Source: an uncultured Prevotella sp. (GTDB lineage Bacteria; Bacteroidota; Bacteroidia; Bacteroidales; Bacteroidaceae). From it: a stretch of 5,426 bases of DNA. Below are positions 1 through 5,303 of the stretch, piece by piece. Every line of letters starts with the position of its first letter. The first letter of the stretch is position 1. The DNA lies in NCBI GenBank assembly GCA_947303825.1, contig CAMYZK010000190.1:1-5426 (forward strand), read 5' to 3'. The position numbers and the translations under genes are program-made. The notes below the pieces were generated by a model, which was given only the letters and a program-made list of their open reading frames with translations, was not told the origin of the DNA and did not search any database.

Positions 1-1337
1 AGTGCATTGTACCACAGGGCGTTAAACTCAACGATATATCCTGAACGTGGCACCACAGGCCTTCCATTGGCTGTAGAGTTCATCCATGTCACGGCATGGT
101 CGCGTCCGTTGGTATAGAGCAGGCCGTTGTCGTCCAGTCGCAGGTTGGGATGTGCTCCTGCAATGATAAATGCCATGATGTGTGTCAGCAGGTTGCCGTA
201 CATCTCGTAGCATTTGTCGCGTCCGGCATACTTGGCATATTGCTGAATGGCCCATACTGCCCACAGCATGACATCGGGCTGTTCTATTTCGTATATCTTG
301 ACAGACAGCGGCTCGTTGTTCATAAATTCCCACAGGCCGCGCTCTGCTGTCTTCATTACCAGCTCGAAGTAGTCCTGCTCGTCTATGGCAAGGGTTAGTC
401 CTGGCAGTGCAATAAATGTATCGCGTGCCCTGGCCTTGAACCATGGGTATCCAGCCAGCAGGTAGCGGTCATCGTTCTTCTGGCGGTTGTGGAACTGGTG
501 TGCTGCCGTTACCAGACAGTGGTAGAAGTTGTTGCGTGGCACCCTCAGGGCTATCTCATCGTCAAAGAGCTTCTTCAGCTCGCGGGGCTTGCACGGTGAG
601 GTGCTAGCTGCGAAGACTATCGACTCTCCCTTCTTTATAGGCATCTCGAAATATCCAGGCACGTAAAGGTCTTCGTTCGACGCATATCCGCGCTCTTGCT
701 CCTTCGGGTATTCTATTCCCCTGTACCAGTCAGGCTGGAACACAAACTCGTTTTTCTTCGAGAACTGCATGAAGAGGTCGGGGTATCCTGCATACATGCA
801 TGTCTTGATGCCACCGTCGATGGTGGTGTAGTCGCGGCTGGCCACCATGTTCTCATGGGTGAACTGTCTCACGGAGCGGAATGCCCGGAACGGCCTGAAT
901 CGTAGTGTCGTGGCCGAGTGAGCATCGTCAAGGGTGTAGCGTATCAGTATACGGTCATTGTATGCCTGGAAGATTGTTTCCCTCCTCAATACTACGCCGC
1001 CCACCCTGTATGTTGTGGTGGGTACCAGCGATGCATCGAACTCTCTGATGTACTTGTGTCCCTTGGGACTGTAGTTGTTGCCCTGATACTTGTGGAGGCC
1101 CAGGTTGAACTCTGCTCCGTGCTGTATTACCGTGCAGTCGAGCGATGATAGCAGAACGTGGTTCTCATCGTCTATCTCTGGCACGGGAACAACAAGCAAC
1201 CCGTGGTACTTACGCGTATTGCAGTTGACGAGTGTCGATGCACTGTAGGCACCACTGCGGTTTGTGCGTAGCAGCTCACGCCTGAGGCTTTCCTCAAGGT
1301 TGGTCATCACGGCTTTCTCAAATCGCAAATAACTCAT
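1..1337 (-). CDS. Glycogen debranching enzyme (amylo-alpha-1,6-glucosidase, GH133/GDE type), N-terminal 445 residues, runs off left edge
   Basis: The minus strand is open from ATG at 1335-1337 to the window edge with no stop (445 codons). The start MSYLRFEKAVM is typical of Bacteroidetes debranching enzymes. Residues about 1-230 look like the GDE N-terminal domain (motifs LRTNRSGAY at 23-31, CNTRKYHGLLV at 39-49, HVLLSSLD at 60-67, NYSPKGHKYIREF at 88-100). From about residue 270 the (alpha/alpha)6 GDE_C catalytic domain begins, with GYPWF at 296-300, ARDTFIALPGLTLAI at 304-318 and VEFNALWYNA at 436-445. The family is usually around 640-650 residues, so roughly a third is missing. The family cuts alpha-1,6 branch points of glycogen or imported starch fragments, probably in the cytoplasm since no signal peptide is seen. 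Residue 420 is Asn in TWMN, where many relatives have TWMD. A weak AGGAA lies at 1340-1344. The gene has its own promoter and is separated from the pectin locus by a terminator. Glycan-metabolism partners often follow it in Bacteroidales but would be outside this window. Confidence 0.93.
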   Translation of the reverse strand, partial: MSYLRFEKAVMTNLEESLRRELLRTNRSGAYSASTLVNCNTRKYHGLLVVPVPEIDDENHVLLSSLDCTVIQHGAEFNLGLHKYQGNNYSPKGHKYIREFDASLVPTTTYRVGGVVLRRETIFQAYNDRILIRYTLDDAHSATTLRFRPFRAFRSVRQFTHENMVASRDYTTIDGGIKTCMYAGYPDLFMQFSKKNEFVFQPDWYRGIEYPKEQERGYASNEDLYVPGYFEMPIKKGESIVFAASTSPCKPRELKKLFDDEIALRVPRNNFYHCLVTAAHQFHNRQKNDDRYLLAGYPWFKARARDTFIALPGLTLAIDEQDYFELVMKTAERGLWEFMNNEPLSVKIYEIEQPDVMLWAVWAIQQYAKYAGRDKCYEMYGNLLTHIMAFIIAGAHPNLRLDDNGLLYTNGRDHAVTWMNSTANGRPVVPRSGYIVEFNALWYNA

Positions 1338-1403
1338 AGTTCCTATTTTAGGTTTTTATTCAGTGATAAACTCTATATTAGTATGGTTTAAAAGTTTTGA
1401 CCC

Positions 1404-1435
1404 CAAAGGTACAAACTTTTCATTACGCAGCCAAG
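1404..1435 (-). promoter_or_regulatory. Bacteroidetes-type sigma-ABfr promoter for the debranching enzyme gene
   Basis: On the minus strand TACCTTTG (1404-1411) matches the Bacteroidetes -7 consensus TAnnTTTG exactly. Twenty bases upstream is CTTG (1432-1435), three of four bases of the -33 element TTTG. The spacing is within the usual 19-21. A start of transcription near 1395-1398 would leave an A+T-rich leader of about 60 bases before the ATG at 1337. It is the only TAnnTTTG match I found on this strand in the gap. The position, downstream of the esterase terminator and upstream of the enzyme start, supports the call. Inferred from sequence only. Confidence 0.7.
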
Positions 1436-1514
1436 GATTTACAACTCTTTAACAATTTTTGTGTATTTGGGTATCTGCTCTTTATACGCTTTCACCATGC
1501 AGAGCACCTGAAAG

Positions 1515-1532
1515 AACCGTGAGGACACGGTT
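1515..1532. repeat. Small perfect hairpin between terminator and promoter
   Basis: AACCGTG (1515-1521) and CACGGTT (1526-1532) form a perfect 7-bp stem around a 4-base loop. On the minus strand the stem is followed by CTTTC, too poor in T for a confident terminator. It could be a backup stop behind the stronger hairpin at 1538-1578, or part of a mobile-repeat remnant. Function unknown. Confidence 0.5.
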
Positions 1533-1537
1533 TGCAG

Positions 1538-1578
1538 CCGCAGCAAAAAGAGCAACCCGAAGGTTGCTCATGCTGCGG
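1538..1578 (-). terminator. Rho-independent terminator of the pectin operon, two-tier UUCG hairpin
   Basis: Read on the minus strand, an 8-bp stem GAGCAACC / GGTTGCTC (1550-1569) closes a TTCG loop with the stabilising C(UUCG)G arrangement. It is followed directly by five Ts (1545-1549). An outer 8-bp pair, CCGCAGCA / TGCTGCGG (1571-1578 with 1538-1545), can extend the structure across the T tract. It lies 32 bases past the esterase stop codon, where the operon should end. The outer stem would compete with release at the T tract, which is unusual. Confidence 0.85.
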
Positions 1579-1609
1579 AGAGGGCTCTTCCTTGAGTGTG
1601 AAGTTGCCA

Positions 1610-2584
1610 TCACTCAGTATCGAAGGGGTTCCAACCGTCGTTACCCATGAGGACAGCTGTTATGTCATAACGGCTGGCATCGTCGAGCTGGTGGCTCCAG
1701 GCTGCGCGTGCAGTGGTGTTGGCCCCAGACCCTGAGCTCTGATACTCGGCGTAGAAGGCAGTCTGCTCGTTGGCGGGCTTCCCCCAGTTGTTCCATGCCT
1801 CGGCCTTGATATGGCTTCCCATCTGGCAGCGAACGAACACACACTGCGCGTATGGCCGCCAGGGGCGCGACAGCCACACGGTGCCGTCGCTTACTCCCTC
1901 GTCGGCGGTGAGGCGGCAGTCCAAGAAGACATAGCCGTAGGCTGTGCCCTGCGGTGTAGATGGAGCCGTGAGGTAGCCGCCCGTGACCTTCGACCGCAGC
2001 TCGCAGCGGTTGAACACGCATGTTGCCGCGCCGAAGATGAAGTCGACGCTGCCCTCTATGTAACAGTCCTCATAGTACTCGCGAGTGCCCCCGCTATAGG
2101 TGTAGAGTGTGTCTTGGAATCCCAGGAAACGGCACCGGCGGAACACCACCCGGTCGCCGCCTATCTGGCATGCCACGGCCTGGCCCACAGGTCCGCTGCT
2201 GTTCTCAAACGTGATGTTCTCGGCAAGGAAGTTCGAACCGAAGATATAGACGCTGCTGGAGCCGCTCGTACCCTTGTTCTCACCGAAGATGTTCTGCTTA
2301 GAGGCATAGTCGTCGTAGGTAAGCACCACACCGTCCTCGCCATAGAGCTGCACGCCGTCCTTGGTGTTGGGCACGACGAGCTTCTCCTTGTACACCCCTT
2401 TCTTTATAAGTATGCGTGTAGGCCCTCCCTTGCGAAAGTCGGGCACGGCGTTGACGGCCTCCTGCACGGTGCGGAAGTCCCCGCTGCCGTCTTGTGCCAC
2501 CACGAAGTGGTAATTGCCCTTGTCGGCCCTGCTGCCGGCGGTAATGGCCAGCAACAGGGCAATAAGTGAAATAAGCTTCTTCAT
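1610..2584 (-). CDS. Pectin methylesterase (pectinesterase, carbohydrate esterase family 8), exported
   Basis: This 324-residue protein is a complete CE8 enzyme. The family hydrolyses methyl esters of homogalacturonan in pectin, giving methanol and free carboxylates that lyases or polygalacturonases can then attack. The fold is a right-handed beta-helix. Residues 1-20 form a Sec signal peptide (KK, then a Leu/Ile/Ala core, probable cleavage after SRA at 20), so it acts in the periplasm or outside the cell. Family motifs are present in order: GDFRTVQEAVNAVP (35-48), GQAVA (134-138), GFQDTLY (155-161), DFIFG (181-185) and LSRPWRPYA (238-246). By family alignment the active-site residues are Gln135, Gln157, Asp158, Asp181 and Arg240, all present, so it should be active. 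The ATG at 2584 overlaps the stop of the upstream lipoprotein gene as ATGA, which suggests coupled translation. Purine-rich AAGGAAACAAGAA precedes it. No pectate lyase is visible nearby. Local G+C reaches about 73% (1861-1920, counted by eye). Confidence 0.96.
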   Translation of the reverse strand: MKKLISLIALLLAITAGSRADKGNYHFVVAQDGSGDFRTVQEAVNAVPDFRKGGPTRILIKKGVYKEKLVVPNTKDGVQLYGEDGVVLTYDDYASKQNIFGENKGTSGSSSVYIFGSNFLAENITFENSSGPVGQAVACQIGGDRVVFRRCRFLGFQDTLYTYSGGTREYYEDCYIEGSVDFIFGAATCVFNRCELRSKVTGGYLTAPSTPQGTAYGYVFLDCRLTADEGVSDGTVWLSRPWRPYAQCVFVRCQMGSHIKAEAWNNWGKPANEQTAFYAEYQSSGSGANTTARAAWSHQLDDASRYDITAVLMGNDGWNPFDTE

Positions 2585-3054
2585 TTCTTGTTTCCTTCAA
2601 AGGAATAGTTATATCGCACGGTCTTGCGGCCTGTACGGACAGCCTTGGTGAATGTTGCCGACATCACTCCTGTTTCTGTGATGCGTCCCAGGATGGCATA
2701 GTCGCCAGACTTGTTGAAGAACGTGAACCCATTGTCTGAATGGGCAATGTTTGCAGGAATGGGCGCTGTCTTTGCAAGCTCGTCCAAGTTGTCACTGGCG
2801 TATGTAATGCGTGCGCGGTTCAGCGTGTCGGTGGCAGTGATGGTTAGCGACCCCGTAGCTATCAGCGAGTCGGTGGTTCCTACCTGTACACGGATGAAGG
2901 TGCCCTCGAAAGTGCCTTGGGCATCCTGCTGGGCCTGCGTCTGGAACGACGGCCCGTAGTTGGTGTCGTCATCATCGGAACAAGCTGTAAGCACGATGCA
3001 TAACGCTACGCTAAATGCTAAATGATAAATGATAAATGATAGATATTTTTTCAT
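2581..3054 (-). CDS. Small surface lipoprotein of unknown function in a pectin utilisation locus
   Basis: A 157-residue protein that I do not recognise as a named family. It starts MKKYL, followed by a hydrophobic segment and a lipobox VLTAC at 21-25, so Cys25 should be lipidated. The next residues, SDDDD (26-30), match the lipoprotein export signal known from Bacteroides, which directs lipoproteins to the outer face of the outer membrane. The mature part is rich in beta-forming residues and glycines (GTFEGTF at 47-53, GSLTITATDTL at 68-78, YNYSFEG at 148-154), suggesting a small beta-sandwich or barrel. It lies between susD and the esterase, where many loci encode a surface glycan-binding protein (SusE/F position), so pectin binding is plausible but unproven. 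Its signal-peptide codons contain a 7-bp tandem array, and its stop overlaps the esterase start. It is separated from susD by 160 bases of repeats with no promoter seen. The start is supported by the KK n-region. Confidence 0.85.
   Translation of the reverse strand: MKKYLSFIIYHLAFSVALCIVLTACSDDDDTNYGPSFQTQAQQDAQGTFEGTFIRVQVGTTDSLIATGSLTITATDTLNRARITYASDNLDELAKTAPIPANIAHSDNGFTFFNKSGDYAILGRITETGVMSATFTKAVRTGRKTVRYNYSFEGNKK
3010..3044 (-). repeat. Five tandem heptamers (ATTTATC-type) inside the lipoprotein signal peptide
   Basis: On the coding strand the units are ATCTATC, ATTTATC twice, then ATTTAGC twice, encoding residues 4-15 of the signal peptide (tyrosine 4 to serine 15). Seven is not a multiple of three, so gain or loss of one or two units shifts the frame. 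The two wrong frames stop at TAG at 3011-3013 or TAG at 3006-3008. The layout is that of a slippage-prone contingency repeat. Similar heptads also occur between genes in Bacteroidales, so it may be an interspersed repeat that became coding. Confidence 0.85.
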
Positions 3055-3070
3055 ATTTCTTAATTCTTAT

Positions 3071-3159
3071 CAGGGGTTTCACCCCTGCCTGTGGTCTTTT
3101 GCCCCTTCGGGGTTACAGGGGTTTCACCCCTGCCTGTGGTCTTTTGCCCCTTCGGGGTT
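3071..3159. repeat. Two 44-bp direct copies of a double-hairpin, REP-like element
   Basis: Copies at 3071-3114 and 3116-3159 appear identical and are separated by one base. Each contains two palindromes: CAGGGGT-TTC-ACCCCTG (7-bp stem, 3-base loop) and CCCC-TTC-GGGG (4-bp stem, same loop). On the transcribed minus strand both loops read GAA and no T tract follows either hairpin, so these do not look like terminators. They lie between susD and the lipoprotein gene, where they could stabilise or process the upstream mRNA and lower downstream expression. Similar G+C-rich palindromes are scattered between genes in Prevotella and Bacteroides (from memory, not checked). Confidence 0.85.
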
Positions 3160-3160
3160 C

Positions 3161-3217
3161 AACTTCTAACTCTTAACTCTTAACTCCTAACTCCTAACTC
3201 CTAACTCCTAACTCCTA
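3161..3217 (-). repeat. Eight tandem heptamers (AGGAGTT-type) starting in the susD stop codon
   Basis: On the minus strand there are five AGGAGTT units, two AAGAGTT and one AGAAGTT (3161-3216, period 7). The susD stop TAG (3215-3217) supplies the first AG. Sequence decay runs away from susD: perfect units nearest the gene, variants at the far end. Every perfect unit contains the Shine-Dalgarno-like AGGAG, but no start codon sits at a useful distance. Copy number is likely to vary between strains. No function can be assigned. Confidence 0.85.
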
Positions 3218-5113
3218 ATATCCTGCATTCTGGTCTTCCTGAGAGATGGCGGTGTTTGTCTCTATCTCGGCGGCAGGTATAGGACGCAGCCACTTCACTT
3301 CGCCCTGCGCGTTGGCCATGTCACTGACAGAGGTGATGTCGGGGTTGAACTCGATGTTGTATCTCACCAGCTGACGGGTGCGGCGCAAGTCCATCCATCG
3401 TGTCTGCTCGGCATAGAGCTCACGGGCACGCTCGTCTAGGATAAGGTCGAGTGGTGTGATGGCAAAGTTGACATCGGTCTCGTAGTCGGGCTGATAATCG
3501 GCAAAGGAGCCGATGGGAGTGGCCTTTGCACGTGTGCGCACTGCGTTTACCAGTTGCAGTGCTTTTGCCTCGTCGCCTGCCATGAGGCTGGCCTCTGCTC
3601 CCACAAGATAAATGTCGCTGAGGTGTAGCAGTGGTATGTCGCGATAGCCGGTGGCATTGTTCTGCTGTGGTGTCTCTGGGTCGTCGAACTTCTTCACCGA
3701 AGGCACCACTGCCGAGCCATGCTGTCCTCTCAGATAGTCAGAGTAGCTCTCGGTGAACACCTTGTCCTTAGTGCCGTCCTGCTTGATGGAATAGAGTGTT
3801 GACTGGTTGCCCAGCAGATGCACCTGTACGGTGAGTGCTCCTCCATTCTTTGCCAGCTGTGCCTTATGGTCTTTGATGAACTGCTCTACCTCAGCCTGAC
3901 TGACGTACCAGGGGAAATAGCAGTCGGCAATCGACATGGAGGCGCGCTGTGCTGCCGTCTTGTGATAGTAAGCGAAGTAGCCCTCGTTGAGCCATTGTCC
4001 GAAATAGTTGTAGGTGGTCATCATAAAGGTGGCATCGAGGCGCTCATCGCCTTTTGCCCAGAGGTAGATGGCCTTGGCCGATGGCGACAGTGAACTGCCG
4101 CATGCCTTCATGCCGTTCTCCACGGGGTTTCCCATCTGACTTCCGTAAGTTCCCTGCCGTCCGTGCCCTCCTGTGATGACATCGCCGGGAAAGCCGTTGC
4201 GCTCGTACTGCACGGAGAAGATTTCCTCGTCGTTCCCATCGTTGGCAGGGCTCCACTTGTCTTCGAAAGACATGGTGAGCAGCTGCCCGCCAATGACGTC
4301 GTCGGCCACCTGTGCAGCCTTACGGAAAAAGGTGGTGCCCGTCACGGTGTAGGTGCCTCGGGCGGCATCTGCCAGGGTGGTCTCCAAATCCCATCCTGCT
4401 GCCAGGCACACCTTTGCAAGCAGGGCCTTGGCAGCGCGGCGGCTAACGTTGCCGTTGTGGTCTTCGGCAGGCAGGCTCTCGTCGGCAGCTATAGCCTCGA
4501 GGTCGGAAATAATGCCGGCATAGATGTCGGCCAGCGGGGTGCGGGGATAGTCTTTGCGGGCACTCTCAATATATTCTGTGACGAAAGGCACGGCTCCAAA
4601 CTGCTGGGTGAGCATGTAATAGCCATAGGCACGTATAAACCGGGCCTCGGCACAGTAGCGTGCATTTTGTGCACCATACTTCAACATGCAGTTGGCATTG
4701 TTTATCATGGCGTATGCACTCTGGTAGAACCCTGTGACATCGCTGTTCTCTGCCACAATGGTGTACTGCCCCATGTTTCCTGAGCTAGTGCCGCGCGAAG
4801 GCACATAGAGGTCGGTGCCCTGCTCGGTAAGCGAAGTGTTGACAGCCAGTGACTTCATGCTGTTATACATCACCACGCGCAAGGCCTGCTGGCCCTCATC
4901 TGTGTTGAAATAACCCTCAGCCTCGATGGCTGCTTTGTTCTCTGGTTCCAGGAAATCGCTACAGGAAGTAAGCAATGAGCATGGCGAAAAGAGGAATGCT
5001 GCGCCGAGCAGTGTCATCGTCATTCTCATATATCTTCCCGTTCTGTTATTCGTCTGTCTCATATTGTGTTCTGATAGGCTCCGCTGTGCGGTGGCATATT
5101 TATCATTCTTCAT
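3215..5113 (-). CDS. susD: SusD/RagB-family outer-membrane glycan-binding lipoprotein
   Basis: SusD proteins sit on the outer face of the outer membrane as a lid on the SusC porin and deliver oligosaccharides to it. Here the substrate is probably pectin-derived. The 632-residue frame has a lipobox LLTSC with Cys51, followed by the typical SDFLEPE. The SusD-like N-terminal domain shows EGYFNTDEG (66-74), EARFIRAYGYYML (156-168) and the TPR-like RRAAKALLAKVCL (225-237). The C-terminal RagB/SusD domain shows LLHLSDIYLVGAEA (495-508), LILDERARELYAEQTRWMDL (557-576) and the ending LRPIPAAEIETN...QNAGY (609-632). It is longer than many SusDs (about 500-600). The signal peptide begins unusually far in, so translation may really start at Met18 (5062) or Met29, giving 615 or 604 residues. 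From the 5113 start, 15 bases separate it from the susC stop, as expected for a co-transcribed SusC/SusD pair. The stop TAG lies in a heptamer array. Confidence 0.96.
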   Translation of the reverse strand: MKNDKYATAQRSLSEHNMRQTNNRTGRYMRMTMTLLGAAFLFSPCSLLTSCSDFLEPENKAAIEAEGYFNTDEGQQALRVVMYNSMKSLAVNTSLTEQGTDLYVPSRGTSSGNMGQYTIVAENSDVTGFYQSAYAMINNANCMLKYGAQNARYCAEARFIRAYGYYMLTQQFGAVPFVTEYIESARKDYPRTPLADIYAGIISDLEAIAADESLPAEDHNGNVSRRAAKALLAKVCLAAGWDLETTLADAARGTYTVTGTTFFRKAAQVADDVIGGQLLTMSFEDKWSPANDGNDEEIFSVQYERNGFPGDVITGGHGRQGTYGSQMGNPVENGMKACGSSLSPSAKAIYLWAKGDERLDATFMMTTYNYFGQWLNEGYFAYYHKTAAQRASMSIADCYFPWYVSQAEVEQFIKDHKAQLAKNGGALTVQVHLLGNQSTLYSIKQDGTKDKVFTESYSDYLRGQHGSAVVPSVKKFDDPETPQQNNATGYRDIPLLHLSDIYLVGAEASLMAGDEAKALQLVNAVRTRAKATPIGSFADYQPDYETDVNFAITPLDLILDERARELYAEQTRWMDLRRTRQLVRYNIEFNPDITSVSDMANAQGEVKWLRPIPAAEIETNTAISQEDQNAGY

Positions 5114-5128
5114 CTTTCATTCTTTATT

Positions 5129-5302
5129 TTAGAACTTGATATTCGCTCCGAACTGCCAGGTAACAGTACTTGGACCGTCGCTGCTAAGTGATGCGTTGGC
5201 CCACTCGGGGTCGTAACCCTTATAGTCGGTGAAGACCAGCGGGTTGGTGACTGTGGCATAGAGGCGAAGCTGCGAGCATCCTATTTTCGACAACAGCGAC
5301 TT
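5129..5302 (-). CDS. susC: SusC/RagA-family TonB-dependent porin, C-terminal 57 residues only
   Basis: The minus frame ending at TAA (5129-5131) gives a typical SusC tail: KSLLSKIGCSQLRLYATVTN, then PLVFTDYKGYDPEW, and the final barrel strand WQFGANIKF ending in phenylalanine, the usual signature for outer-membrane barrel insertion. SusC imports the glycan captured by SusD, using energy from TonB. A full protein has around 1,000 residues, so over 90% is absent. Upstream of lysine 5300-5302 the frame stops resembling SusC and meets an in-frame TAA at 5420-5422. The gene therefore cannot continue through the right edge. The gap to susD is 15 bases. It is either a true disruption or a contig artefact. 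Confidence 0.9.
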   Translation of the reverse strand, partial: KSLLSKIGCSQLRLYATVTNPLVFTDYKGYDPEWANASLSSDGPSTVTWQFGANIKF

Positions 5303-5303
5303 T
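5283..5303. other. Junction between susC (minus) and a conjugation ATPase gene (plus)
   Basis: Left of this stretch the minus strand encodes SusC; right of it the plus strand encodes a VirB4-like protein. Both readings are plausible across about 20 bases: minus KSLLSKI and plus IFDNSDF. The exact breakpoint is therefore ambiguous and may lie in a short shared sequence. By eye, G+C falls from about 57% (5221-5280) to about 42% (5341-5400). No terminal inverted repeat, target duplication or att-like core is visible. Confidence 0.8.

Noticed and set aside
28..1148. Several short frames on both strands at the left end
   Set aside because: They are shadows of the debranching enzyme frame, which is open across 1-1337 and carries conserved motifs throughout.
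1439..1498. Possible 19-residue peptide MVKAYKEQIPKYTKIVKEL on the minus strand in the gap
   Set aside because: It sits between a terminator and a promoter, has no convincing ribosome site and is too short to support. The open frame is probably chance in A+T-rich DNA.
1811..2569. 252-residue open frame on the plus strand
   Set aside because: It lies opposite the pectin methylesterase, which has all family motifs and catalytic residues. The plus frame shows no recognisable domain and is explained by the G+C-rich codons of the real gene.
3071..3159. The GC-rich hairpins as rho-independent terminators
   Set aside because: On the transcribed strand no T run follows any of the stems, and genes of the same locus continue downstream.
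3071..3217. CRISPR array
   Set aside because: The 44-bp copies are one base apart with no spacers, and the heptamers are directly adjoining. No cas genes are present.
4163..4783. 206-residue open frame on the plus strand
   Set aside because: It is antisense to the well-supported SusD coding region and shows no family motifs or leader of its own.
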